From Erinaceus europaeus (lineage: Eukaryota; Chordata; Mammalia; Eulipotyphla; Erinaceidae): a stretch of 64,000 bases of DNA. Shown here piece after piece: positions 12,501 to 22,097 of the stretch. The position numbers and the translations under genes are program-made. How positions within the stretch are numbered: the first letter of the stretch is position 1; each line of letters opens with the position of its first letter. The stretch spans positions 116,667,313 through 116,731,312 of the forward strand of contig NC_080172.1 in the NCBI RefSeq assembly GCF_950295315.1, written 5' to 3'. The notes under the pieces were generated by a model that saw only the letters and a program-made list of their open reading frames with translations, did no database searches and had not been told where the DNA came from.

Positions 12501-13337
12501 CCCACTCCACTGGCTTACTCCACCCAAACCACCCCCCCACTCCACTGGCTTACTCCACCCAAGACCACCCCCCCACTCCACTGGCTTACTCCACCCAAGA
12601 CCACCCCCCCACTCCACTGGCTTACTCCACCCAAGACCACCCCCCCACTCCACTGGCTTACTCCACCCAAGACCACCCCCCCACTCCACTGGCTTACTCC
12701 ACCCAAGACCACCCCCCCACTCCACTGGCTTACTCCACCCAAGACCACCCCCCCACTCCACTGGCTTACTCCACTCAAGACCACCCCCCACTCCACTGGC
12801 TTACTCCACTCAAGACCACCCCCCACTCCACTGGCTTACTCCACTCAAGACCACCCCCCACTCCACTGGCTTACTCCACTCAAGACCACCCCCCACTCCA
12901 CTGGCTCACTCCACTCAAGACCACCCCCCACTCCACTGGCTCACTCCACCCAAGAACACCACCCCACTCCACTGGCTCACTCCACCCAAGAACACCACCC
13001 CACTCCACTGGCTCACTCCACTCAAGACCACCACCCCACTCCACTGGCTCACTCCACTCAAGACCACCACCCCACTCCACTGGCTCACTCCACTCAAGAC
13101 CACCACCCCACTCCACTGGCTCACTCCACTCAAGACCACCACCCCACTCCACTGGCTCACTCCACTCAAGACCACCACCCCACTCCACTGGCTCACTCCA
13201 CTCAAGACCACCACCCCACTCCACTGGCTCACTCCACTCAAGACCACCCACCCACTCCACTGGCTTACTCCACTCAAGACCACCCCACTCCACTGGCTTA
13301 CTCCACCCAAGACCACCCCACTCCACTGGCTTACTCC
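6596..13337 (+). repeat. giant minisatellite, ~33-36 bp unit, about 190 copies
   Basis: Tandem copies of a unit with core ACTCCACTGGCTTACTCCAC and TCAAGACCACCCC(CCC). Spacing between cores is 36, 35 or 33 bp depending on the C-run length or a CCACCAC form. Left-edge units carry ATTCC and CTTATT variants. Right-edge units (about 12900-13260) carry CTCACT, while the interior is homogenised, as expected if turnover is strongest inside. The plus strand has almost no stop codons in any frame, so an apparent frame of about 2,000 codons runs through it, cycling through three short peptides. Many G-rich minus frames behave likewise. No promoter, splice structure or known protein family supports coding. 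Higher-order repeats are described in the findings. Confidence 0.97.
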
Positions 13338-13410
13338 TTCCTGCCCAGTATCTCCTCCTTCACCTCTCCGTCTGCGGTGGTCCAGGAAGTGGCACTGTAA
13401 TGATGCGTTA
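13338..13410. other. unique right flank of the minisatellite
   Basis: Short non-repetitive stretch that carries the stop codon ending the repeat-derived frame. Confidence 0.6.
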
Positions 13411-13500
13411 AACTCTCCATTGTGATTCCCAAATATGATCCCTGGCATTGAATATGCCAGAGTGATGCTCTGGTTCTCACTCTCATTAATAAATAAATTT
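13411..13500 (+). mobile_element. SINE type C, 5'-truncated
   Basis: TGATCCCTGGCATTGAATAT then GCCAGAGTGATGCTCTGGTT and an AATAAATAAAT tail match the 3' half of the type C family. Confidence 0.7.
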
Positions 13501-13502
13501 AA

Positions 13503-13712
13503 CGGGGCCAGGCAGTGGCGCACCTGGCTAAGCACTCACATGACAGTGCTCAAGGACCCAGGTTCAAGCCCCTGGTCCCCACCTGCTGGGGGAAAGCTTC
13601 ACAAGTGATGAAGCAGGTCTGTGGGTGTCTCTCTGTCTCTCTCCCTCTCTATCTCCCCCTCCCTCTTATTTTTTATCTGTAATAATAAACACATAAAATA
13701 AAAGAAGAACAC
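13503..13712 (+). mobile_element. ERI SINE type B
   Basis: GGCCAGGCAGTGGCGCACCT head, B box GGTTCAAGCCCC, CCCCACCTGCTGGGGGAAAG, a pyrimidine block and an ATAATAAACACATAAAATAA tail. Inserted just outside the minisatellite. Confidence 0.93.
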
Positions 13713-15085
13713 CAGGGCTTCTCAAGGCTCCGCTCTCCTAGCCACCGTCTCTGCTATTCCCTATTTCCACGTTTTCCCCCAAGCTTTAGTCCACGCAAGA
13801 TTCCAAGTTCTCCACCGTTGCCCATGTGTCCCATCAGGAATGAAAAATAAATGCCCTCTCCCCAAAGCCGCTCTTCTCTCTGGATCCGCCACAGGGACTT
13901 GCAAGTGGCCGACAAGTCACCTGAGGAGTGGGGTCTGGGCTCTGCCCTAAGGGTAACATCTGGGACGGGGCCTCCATACACACGGACGGGCTGCCTGCCC
14001 CCAGCTGCAGCAAAGGAGAGGGATAGCCCAGTTTCCCACTTTCTCGATCTCTCACTTCCACCTCCACCTCCACCTCCACCTCCACCAACTGGCATCTGAA
14101 GTCTTTCTGCATGGCCTGAAAGTGTCTGGATGAAGCCCACTTGGGGAGGTGGCCCACGTGGAGCTCATGGGCAGGGCAGGCCATAGTTCAGTCAGGTGGG
14201 GCCAGCTGTCTCGCCCTCCGGACTCCACTGAGGATCCACCCCGTCCTCCCTCTGGAGACCTCCAGTCCTTGGATACATCTTGGCCAGGCCCTGTCTCCCC
14301 TCCTCAGATATGGAGAACCCCCAGAGGCCGCCGCTGCTACCCAAGGATGCTGGGAGCTCGGAGGACGTCTACCTGCAGTGTGTCCGCTCCTCTGCTGTTG
14401 TGGATGGGTTCCCGTGAACTGAACGGGGACTGCTGTCTTGGGGTTGGCAGCCACGATAAGGTGTCCTCTGCCTTGGCTGAGGGAGGATCCTGTTTATCAT
14501 AATTTAATTTTCCTACCTGCCCGAGGAATGGCAAGGCCTGGGCTTCTCTCCCTCCCAAAGCATCAGAGGGCTGGGCCACCCCACCTTTCCTGGGGGACCC
14601 AGAGTCACAGAGTTCAGGGCCTGCAGAAACCCTCCTGGCGCCAACCCCTTTCTGACCCATGAGCGGATGAGGGGAGCTCTTTAGCTGCAGAGAAGCATTA
14701 TTATTCAACTCAAGCGCCCTGTCACGGGCTTCCACGGGGGATCCATCAGCCGCCGAGGCTGCAGCAAGTCTGCTTGTCCTCGCTGAAGATTTTAATAATC
14801 TCCAAAGGTGTTTTTTGTAATGTAATAATAATAATGATGACAGTCAATGTGCACAGTGGCTGCCCCAGGGGTCTTAGCAGCCAGCCTCCTTGCACCCAGC
14901 ACGGCGGCCTGAGACGGGGAGCAGGGAGACAGAGTTCATCCCTAAGGTAACCCCAGCCGGAGTGAGAAGGCCCCTGTGGCTCCACTGCCACCAGCTTCCT
15001 GTGTGAATAAAGGAGCCCCAGCAAGTCCAAGCTTCTCCCGGACCAGGCATATATCCAAGGACTTCCACACTAATCCCTTGGTGGG
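13713..15085. other. unique sequence; (CCACCT)n at 14056-14092; AT-rich island near 14770-14860
   Basis: Contains a short CCACCT hexamer array (six units). From about 14770 to 14860 there is an AT-rich stretch (TTTTAATAATCTCC, TAATAATAATAATGATGACAG). Open frames up to 132 codons show no domain I recognise. Flanking GC is moderate and no CpG island is evident. Confidence 0.5.
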
Positions 15086-15103
15086 GTGTGTGTGTGTGTG
15101 TGC

Positions 15104-15140
<37 letters not shown>
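15086..15140. repeat. (GT)n(GA)n compound microsatellite
   Basis: GT dinucleotides with one GC interruption, switching to GA dinucleotides. Confidence 0.95.
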
Positions 15141-15217
15141 GACAGCCAGGCAGAGTTACTGATCTCTCTCATTTTCTTTGGAAATGATTCCTTCCATCAG
15201 GTCATCTAAAATCGACC

Positions 15218-15530
15218 AGTGGGAGTCCGGTGGCAGCGTAGCGGGTTAAGTGCACTTGGCTCAAAGCGCAGGGACCTGCAGAAGGATCCCGGTTGGAGCC
15301 CCACACTGGCCCCCCACCTGCAGGGGAGTCGCTTCACAGGCGGTGAAGCAGGTCTGCAGGTGTCTGTCTTTCTCTCCCCCTCTCTGTCTTCCCCTCCTCT
15401 CTCCATTTCTCTCTGTCCTATCCAACAACAACGACATCAGTAACAACAACAATAATAATAACTATAACAATGAAACGACAAGGACAACAAAAGGAAAAAA
15501 TGCATAAATGCATAAATAAATAAATACAGA
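15218..15530 (+). mobile_element. ERI SINE type A
   Basis: GGAGTCCGGTGGCAGCGTAG head, the GCGGGTTAAG region, a B box-like GGTTGGAGCC, the CACCTGCAGGGGAGTCGCTT block, a pyrimidine block, CTATCCAACAACAACGAC linker and an AAATGCATAAATAAATAAAT tail. Full length. Confidence 0.95.
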
Positions 15531-16044
15531 GCAATGTCACCATGTCTGCAATGTGTGTATGTCCCCAGATGGAAGCAAGGGCCGGACTTCCTCTCCCCAT
15601 CGCTCGGCCATTTTCCCTCCGCCTTCCCCGGTAAGGGTGCGAGACAGCTGGAGCCTCCCTGGCACCCACCACCCACCACCCACCACCCACCCTCTAGGCT
15701 GCAAAGACTGGAGCTTCCCCAGCTCACCAAGGCCCATGCAAGCCCTGCCCCTGCTGGCTTTCTCGGGCTCTCATTGGCTCATTGGGCACAAGGGACCTGC
15801 AATAAACCAATCACAGGAGGAGCAGAGAGGTCTGTGTCCATGGCCAGCTGGGCTTGAGTCAATGCAATGGGGAGAGCGCTGAACTCACCTGGCAGGGAGC
15901 TGGGGCAGGTGCCCAGTGTCTGAGTCTGCAAAACACGGCTGCGTGTTTATGTCTGTTTGCATCTGCGTGACACCACCCGCCACCGGCCTCACCACCATCA
16001 CACCTTCCTGCTGTTCAGCCTCACACCCAAGGCAGGGCCAGCTT
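15531..16044. other. unique sequence with a short CCCACCA repeat (15664-15690)
   Basis: A heptamer repeat of four units sits in otherwise unremarkable sequence. No gene signature. Confidence 0.5.
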
Positions 16045-16206
16045 CCTGCCTTCCTCTCTCCTTTCCTTCCTCCCTCCCTTCCTCCTTCCTCCTTCCTTCC
16101 TCCCTCCCTTCCTCCCTCCCTTCCTCTTTTTTCTTCCTTCCTTCCTCCCTCCTTCCCTCCCTCCCTCATTTCTCTCTCCATTTCTCCCTTTCTTTCCTTC
16201 TATTTA
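16045..16206 (+). repeat. polypyrimidine (CCTT)n tract
   Basis: Mixed TTCC/CCTC units over about 160 bp. Confidence 0.92.
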
Positions 16207-16697
16207 TAAAATCCTATCTTTTAATTACTTTTATGAAAGTGTGAAGGAGAGAGACAGCAGAGCCCTGCCCCACATTCTGCAGCATTCTGTCCGGCCTTAT
16301 GCCCATTGCTCTCCAGAAGGACCAAAGATGGGAGCCGGGGCCTCACAGGGGCAAGGCCAGTGCCGTCCTGGTCCTGCTGGACTCCCTCCCGGGCCCCTGG
16401 CAGGATGGCCGCCTGGAGCATCAGCTGCGGCCCGTGCTCCACTGACGGACGTTCAGGGACGCACAGACAGTAAGGCCACTCTGTTCAGTTTCACTGGCTG
16501 TTTGCTCTACTGCAGCCTCCCCGGAAGGTGGTCCGGGCTGTCGTGCGAGGGGTGCGTCACCCGAGGGCAGCCCACCAGACTTGATCCTGCTCACCTGTGG
16601 TCCACACTGCTGTGGCTCCTTCAGTCTGTGTGCTGATGCCGCATCTAGCTCTGAAGGCTTCTCCGCTGCTGGCCAGACCACTCAGAAAAAAAAAAAA
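16207..16697. other. unique sequence, possible old SINE remnant at its start
   Basis: The first 60 bases (TTTTATGAAAGTGTGAAGGA then GAGAGACAGCAGAGCCCTG) faintly resemble the purine side of a minus-strand type C SINE, as at 33906. The rest is unassigned. Confidence 0.4.
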
Positions 16698-16983
16698 TTC
16701 AGGGGCTGGACGGTGGCTCACTGGGTTAAGTCACACAGGACAAAGCACAAGGACCCTGGCAAAGATCTGGGTTTGAGCCCCCTGCTCCTCACTTGCAGGG
16801 GGAAAGTTCACAAGTTTGAAGCAGGTCTGCAGGTGTCTCTCTGTCTCTCTCCCTCTCTGTCTCCCCTCCTCTCTCAGGTTCTCTCTGTCCTGTCCAATAA
16901 AATGGAAAACAATGTTCGCCAGGAGCAGTGGATTCGTAGTTCCAGCACTGAGCCCCAGCAGTGACCCTGGAGGCAAAATTGAT
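16698..16983 (+). mobile_element. ERI SINE, long form without CAACAA linker
   Basis: GGGCTGGACGGTGGCTCACT head, B box GGTTTGAGCCC, CTTGCAGGGGGAAAG, pyrimidine block, CTGTCCTGTCCAATAAAATG, then CCAGGAGCAGTGGATTCGTA and CCCTGGAGGCAA. It lies directly upstream of the RTE fragment. Confidence 0.93.
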
Positions 16984-17009
16984 GATGACGATGATGATGT
17001 CAACATTTT

Positions 17010-17460
17010 CAGGGGACTTCATGCCAGACACTTGAGATCTCTGGGTGTCCCGGCCCGCACTCCATCCAGCTCACGCTACACCACACCGATCCCTCTAAGC
17101 TCTGTTCCAACTTCTCTGTTCCAGACTCTTGGAAACAGAGTTGGCAGTCAGCTGAGGTCAAGAACAAACACCTCATCCCAGACCCCTGCAAGCGTCATCC
17201 CGGCTTTGACCTAGCACGTTATGATCGGGCCCTCCTCAATCGCTATCAAACAGGCCATGGCCGGTGCGCCGCTATGTTCCATCGCTGGGGAGCCAGAGAC
17301 GACCCGAACTGCCCCTGCGGCTCCAGACAGACTATGACCCACATAGTCAACGACTGCCACCTCTCCAGATTCAAAGGAGGTCTCGAAACTTGACATCAGG
17401 CTCAACCTGACGCTGTTGACTGGCTACGGAAGAAGGGCAAACGCTAGAAGAAGTAGCTCT
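17010..17460 (+). pseudogene. RTE/BovB-clade LINE ORF2 C-terminus, decayed
   Basis: The frame starting near 17010 is open to a TGA at 17392-17394 and, past that stop, continues to TAG at 17446-17448. It encodes a recognisable RTE-type reverse-transcriptase tail: GFDLARYDRALLNRYQTGHG, then a CPCG motif and HIVNDC about 14 residues later (a CxC...H...C zinc-knuckle-like cluster), then PDAVDWLRKKGKR. In RTE/BovB elements this follows the RT domain. The endonuclease and catalytic RT regions are absent, so the copy is 5'-truncated, as is normal for LINEs, and the internal TGA makes it dead. The sequence ends GCTAGAAGAAG directly after the stop, so the 3' UTR is almost nil. It is not L1: L1 lacks this cluster. 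The identification is by motif, not by search. Confidence 0.85.
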
Positions 17461-17927
17461 TTCCATGGCCTGTGGCTCCACATTCTTCTGCTCCCACCAG
17501 GGGCCTCCTCTAGCCCTCCCAGGCTGAGTCAGAGCTTGTCCAAAGCCAGAAGTTCAGAATGGGGAGCACGGACTGTGGTCTAGTGAGGTGGTCACCTTCC
17601 ACACTTGACATATTCCGCCTGCACCAATGTGGCCGACCTTTCATTAGTGTTTGGGTTTCTGTGTCTTATCACAGGTTTGCAATACTTACTTTCCCCTAAA
17701 CTCTGTGTTTTTCATGTGTCCTAACCATGGTTTCCCTACTCCGCATTTTTATATAGAGGTCCTGATGTCTGAAGAGAAAAAAAAAGGGGTTGCAGCAGAA
17801 GAGGGGAGGGAGCAGACAGAACTTTTAGGAGCATATTCTAAGTGCCCTGGTCATGCGTCTAATTGTCTCCTTGCCACCAGTGTCATTGCTGCAGCTCAGT
17901 GCTTACACTGTAGACCCGCTACACGGT
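17461..17927. other. unique sequence, no feature recognised
   Basis: Mixed sequence. A 113-codon plus frame from 17651 runs into a type C SINE and is unlikely to be real. Confidence 0.5.
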
Positions 17928-18068
17928 GGGGGCGGTGGTGGGGGACACAGCATCGTGGCTATGCAAAGAGACTCGCCTGCCTGAGGCTCTGAAGTCCCAG
18001 GTTCCATCCCTGGCACCACCATAAACCAGAGCTGAGTAGTGTCCTGGTAATAAATAAATAAATATAAA
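17928..18068 (+). mobile_element. SINE type C
   Basis: tRNA-like head with an A-box-like GTGGCTATGC, then GAGGCTCTGAAGTCCCAGG, B box GGTTCCATCCC, ACCACCATAAACCAGAGCTG and an AATAAATAAATA tail. Confidence 0.88.
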
Positions 18069-18099
18069 AGGGAATCCATCGCCCCAGTAGCCATTTTTT

Positions 18100-18306
18100 T
18101 TTTCTTTTCTTCTTTCTTTTATTTGTTAAGACAGAGGGAAATTGAGAGAGAAAGGGAAAACTGAGAGAAAGAAAAAGAGAGACACCTGTAGCACTACTTC
18201 ACTGGTCTCGAAGCTTCTCCCCTGCAGGCAGGGGCCAGGGGTTTGAACCCGGGTCCTTGTGCATGGTGACATGTGTGCTTAACCGAGTACACCACTGCTC
18301 AGTCCC
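18100..18306 (-). mobile_element. ERI SINE type B-like
   Basis: The minus strand reads GGGACTGAGCAGTGGTGTAC, B box GGTTCAAACCCC, CCTGCAGGGGAGAAGC, a pyrimidine block and a T/A-rich end. Confidence 0.85.
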
Positions 18307-18475
18307 TATTTCTATTTTGTTATTATTTAATTTATTATTATTATTGTTATTATTATTATTTCATCAGTGCACTGCTCAGCTCTCGCTTGTAGTGAGGCAG
18401 GGAATTGAACCTGGGACTTTGGAGCCTCTGGCATGAAAACCTTTTTGCAGAACCACGATACTATCTCCCCCGCCC
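18307..18475 (-). mobile_element. SINE type C
   Basis: The plus-strand view shows CACTGCTCAGCTCTCGCTTG, the B-box complement GGGAATTGAACC, then CTTTGGAGCCTCTGGCATGA and CACGATACTATCTCCCC. A TTATTATTATT run at the left is its tail. It abuts the preceding SINE. Confidence 0.85.
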
Positions 18476-19385
18476 CTGCCTGCGACTATCTCTTTCTAAC
18501 AGCCGTGTGAGGTAGGCACATTGGCACAGAGGCTCAGAAAATCGCACCGTACAGGTCGTAGTCCTTTGTGCCTCAGCTCTGCGCCCAGCCCAGCCCAGCC
18601 CAGCGCCACCCACCTGGCTGCCCCGCTGCCGTCCAGCAGACCACACAACCCCCCAAGCAGGACCTTCTTCACGTCCATCTGCCTGCTTGGCAGGCGGCAC
18701 CTGCAGGCACCAAGGGCGGCAGATGGGGGTCGGCGAGTCCGCCGGTGAGTCACGGTGCAGCCAAGGCCAGAGCAGTGCTCTGCATTCCTGCCTCCGCTCA
18801 CCAGCTGTCAGGGGGCTCACCAACTGAGTGGCTGTTTAGACCTTTCAAAGCCACTAATCAGACCTGCCAAAAATCTTTAAACTGAGCTGTTTAAATTTCC
18901 TTTTCTCTTCATGTATTTTTTTTTTCAGTGTGTTAAAAGGTTCATTAAAGATATGCAAAGGAGGAAGAAGCCTTCCTCTGGCAACCCTTCTCTCTCCCTC
19001 ACTCAGTAATTAAGAATGAGGCTCCCCCCCAACACACACACACACACAAAAAGGAAGGAAAAACCTTGCTGGCATTATCTTTCCAGTTCTCCCACCGGCA
19101 GTGGCGAATGCAGACGGGCGTTCAGAAGCATCTTGTTAGTGTTGTCTGCTCTGCAGGGCTCTCACTGATGGGAGGTGCTGGGAGTCTGCAGTCTGCTAAA
19201 CACGCCTTGTGACTGTCAGCAGAAGGCTTCTCCAGCTCCCGCTTGGGCCTCCCTTGTTCCTTCCCTTGTACTCTGCACTTTGTTGGGAGTCAGAGAAGAT
19301 GGCCCTCAGGGAGGGGAGGCTGGGCCCAGAGTGTTCCCTCAAGGAACTCTTAGAATAAGTAGCATTCCTGAGAGCTGCAATTTAT
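18476..19385. other. unique sequence; possible conserved element near 18870-19020
   Basis: An AT-rich part (TTCATTAAAGATATGCAAAG, CAGTAATTAAGAATGAGG) differs from the GC-rich flank. A small (CA)n lies at 19033-19047. No exon is supported. Confidence 0.45.
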
Positions 19386-19412
19386 GGGGAGAGGGAGGGG
19401 GATGGGGAGAAG

Positions 19413-19447
<35 letters not shown>

Positions 19448-19967
19448 AGTGAGAGAGAGAGAGATGGAAAGAAGAAGAGGGACAGGGAGGAGGGAGAGGA
19501 AGTGAGAGAGAGGGAGAAAGAGGCTGGGAGAGAGAGACAGAGGGAGAGAGGCAGGAAGAGAGAGGGAGAAGGAGAAGGAGAGAGGGAGAGAGGAGGAAAG
19601 AGAGAGAGAGAGGGAGTCAAGAGGGAGAGGGAGAGAGGAAGAGAGAGAGAGACAGGGTGAGAGAGGGAGAGGTAGAGAGAGGGAGAGAGACAGAGAGAGG
19701 GGGAGAGAGGGAGGAAGGGAGGAAGGTAGAGAGAGAGATAAAGGGGAGAGAGAGGGGAGAGAGAGGGAGAGAGGAAGGAGAGAGAGAGGGAGGATGGGAG
19801 GGAGGTAGAGAGTGGGAGAGAGGGGGAGAGATGGGGGAGAGAGGGAGGGAAAGGTAGAGAGAGGGAGAGAGACAGAGAGAGGGGGAGAGAGGGAGGAAGG
19901 GAGGAAGGTAGAGAGAGAGGTAGAGGGGGAGAGAGAGGGGAGAGAGGGGGAAAGGAAGAGAGAGCGA
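19386..19967 (+). repeat. polypurine GA/GGGAGA tract
   Basis: About 580 bp of G/A with very few pyrimidines. It contains a local duplication: the block around 19665-19745 (GGTAGAGAGAGGGAGAGAGA) recurs at about 19851-19930. Ser/Leu-rich minus frames here are artefacts. Mirror-repeat stretches could form triplex DNA. Confidence 0.95.
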
Positions 19968-20224
19968 GTGTTTTCCAGCTGTCAGGGGAGCTGGGCTTCA
20001 GGGGACGGAAGCCAGGCCAGAGCTGCAAAGTGGTGCCCACCAGCTGCCTCTGCCTCCGAGTTACAGGCTGGCTGCCCTTCCTGTTCTGGGCTTCAGCTTG
20101 CAAACTTGTAGAGTGGAGAGACAATACTTTCTTTGTAAGGGTTCTCCTAGTGCAGCGGTCATCAGGCTAGAATGTGAACTGTCACTGGCAAACGTTCTCC
20201 AAGAGCAAGTCTTCAAGACCCCAT

Positions 20225-20330
20225 TGTGTGGGTGGGTGTGGGTGGGTAAACTGAGGCTCAGAGGCGTCGAGTGGTCTCACAGCCCGTGAGTGGAAGGAGA
20301 TTCAGAGCCAGGCATGTCTCTTGCCAAAGC
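20225..20330 (+). mobile_element. MIR SINE fragment
   Basis: AAACTGAGGCTCAGAGGCGT then TCACAGCCCGTGAGTGGAAG follow the MIR 3' core (AAACTGAGGCTCAGAGA... and CACACAGCTAGTAAGTGG). An ancient mammalian SINE copy. Confidence 0.7.
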
Positions 20331-20577
20331 ACCTTCTGTCCCCAGCTGGCTTTGCAAAAGCACCCGTCATGGCTTTCTGTGTGCTCTCAGGCTCTAGGAA
20401 TGAGAGAAGGAGAGAAAGAGAGAAGGAGAGGGGCCGTCACCAGTTTTCAGCGCTGAGAAAGCAGACTGGGGGTGGGGAGAAAGAGGCAGGGAAAGGCCTC
20501 AGGACATGCAGCACACACACCCCTACAATTAGAGAGACACAGTTTCACCAAGGCCCTGACATCCGGATTCCCATTCC

Positions 20578-20935
20578 ATTTTTTTTTTAATTTCTAAGTT
20601 GTCATTTGGGTTATCTCTGGGGCTCAGTGACTGCACCACAAGTCCAGTACTCTTGGAGGCTCCCACTCTTCTCTTTATTTGCTACGACAGAAAAAAAAAT
20701 GTGTAGGGAGTTGGGCGGCAGCGCAGCGGGTTAAGCACAGGCGGCGCAAAGCACAAGGACCGGCGTCAGGATCCCGGTTTGAGCCCCACACTGGCTCCCC
20801 ACCTGCAGGGGAGTCACTTCACAGGCGGTGAAGCAGGTCTGCAGGTGTCAAAAAAATTGTGATGGAACAGAGGGTCAAAGAGGGAGAAAGATACTTGCAG
20901 CCCTGCTTCACGGCTTATGAAGACACTCCCAACCG
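20578..20935 (-). mobile_element. ERI SINE, old copy split by a younger SINE
   Basis: The minus-strand SINE 3' domain (plus view GGTTATCTCTGGGGCTCAG, 20610-20630, then CTTTATTTGCTACGACAG) is interrupted at about 20700. It resumes at about 20850 with GGAACAGAGGGTCAAAGAGG and CTGCTTCACGGCTTATGAAG. The insert is the plus-strand SINE at 20705-20849. Confidence 0.8.
20705..20849 (+). mobile_element. ERI SINE type A, 3'-truncated, nested
   Basis: GGGAGTTGGGCGGCAGCGCA head, B box GGTTTGAGCCCC, CACCTGCAGGGGAGTCACTT and CAGGTCTGCAGGTGTC, then an A run. The pyrimidine block and the rest are missing. It lies inside an older minus-strand SINE. Confidence 0.85.
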
Positions 20936-21584
20936 GCCAAGCGGCAGCTTCTCCCGGGAAGACTCTTCTCCTCCAGGAAGCAGACCCTGATGCCCATTCG
21001 GACCCACCCAGGTCTCATGAGCAGACCCCAGTCACTGGACACTCCTGGGTGACAGCTGGCTGATGAGAAAGAACAGACCTTCCCTTGACCGGCCGGCGAT
21101 CTGGGGGCAGCGGTGGGGTGGGGAATGCAGAAAGACGACGTGCAACCAGTGTGGGGGCTGTGGGCTCTGCGGGACTAGGAGCAGGAGTGTGGACATATCA
21201 GCTACCTGGCCTGCCCTCACTCCTCTGTTTGTGACAGGCGCTTAAAGGTCGGAGGTCTGGGGGTGCAACATCTTCTGTGGGGAAGGAAGTAGCTGCCCCT
21301 ACAAGCGCCCAATGCTGCTGGTCAGGCCTGACCTCCAGTGGGCATGGCTGGGTCATCCTGACCTGTATATGGCTGGGTAGCAACAGGGATGCCACCCAAA
21401 GGTTCCAGTCCCGGGAGGGAAATCAGAGAGAGAGAGCAAGGCGGGTGGAGGAGATAGAAGATTTACAATATGCATTCACGCCTTCCTGAACATGCCCGGT
21501 CTTGTCTAGTGCTGGAGTGAGAGGGGGAAAGGAGGCATGAATCGGGGAATTTTCAGTGCCCTTGGCACGGGCTACTAGCTTGAG
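20936..21584. other. unique sequence, no feature recognised
   Basis: GC-moderate. Overlapping short frames on both strands with no domain. Confidence 0.5.
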
Positions 21585-21590
21585 GGTAAA

Positions 21591-22087
21591 CGTTGGGATA
21601 TTGTAGAGATGTGGTTGAACATTGGCAGGGCCCACAAACCACCATATTTCCATGCGAGTATTATTATTTACATATCAATCTTCTGCCTCGTTTTAAAACG
21701 ACTCCTCCACCACCATATTACCCCTCAGGGTATCGCCCTTCTGCCAGCTAAAACCCTAGCGACCATTGCTACGGAAGCTCTCTACCTTCCCAGAATGCCT
21801 TGTTTTCTCCACCCCCTGTCCTAGCCAATCCCGATCCGACTTGTCACTTCCAGTTTTTACCCTATACAGCCCGCTGCTGTTCCGGTTTCGCCCTCCTTCA
21901 CTTCCGTGTCCTGACCTGGAGAAGGGCTGGTGTGCATAGCGGGAGGCGGCCATTTTGCTAGCTCCACGTGGCCTAAACCCTCTGTGCTCACACCCGAGTC
22001 TGGGGCGTCTGCGTGGATAAAGATTTGCGTTCCCGCTCCGCCATGAGTTCCTGGTCTCTTCTCTCTCCTGCAACGCGCAACCCTACA
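21591..22087 (+). mobile_element. solo LTR of an endogenous retrovirus (497 bp)
   Basis: Flanked by a perfect 6 bp target duplication GGTAAA (21585-21590 and 22088-22093). It begins CGTTGGG and ends CCCTACA. It shares with the minus-strand LTR at 42028-42443 a GGCGGCCATTTT/CCACGTGG segment and the polyadenylation region ATAAAGATTTGCGTTCCC. No gag, pol or env sequence accompanies it, so it is a solo LTR left by recombination between two LTRs. The 6 bp duplication suits a class II (beta-like) retrovirus, which is inference. Confidence 0.85.
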
Positions 22088-22097
22088 GGTAAAGAAT

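Noticed and set aside
6596..13337. CRISPR array
   Set aside because: Units abut with no unique spacers, no cas genes, and the genome is mammalian.
7322..13411. Single long open frame as a giant repetitive protein gene
   Set aside because: Explained by a stop-free tandem unit; equivalent frames exist in other phases and on the minus strand; no promoter, family or splice evidence.
15218..15300. tRNA genes at the SINE heads
   Set aside because: A- and B-box-like words are present, but there is no cloverleaf with matching acceptor and anticodon arms; these are tRNA-derived SINE promoters repeated many times.
16816..17214. 132-codon frame across the SINE and RTE start
   Set aside because: It is in a different frame from the RTE protein and half of it is SINE sequence.
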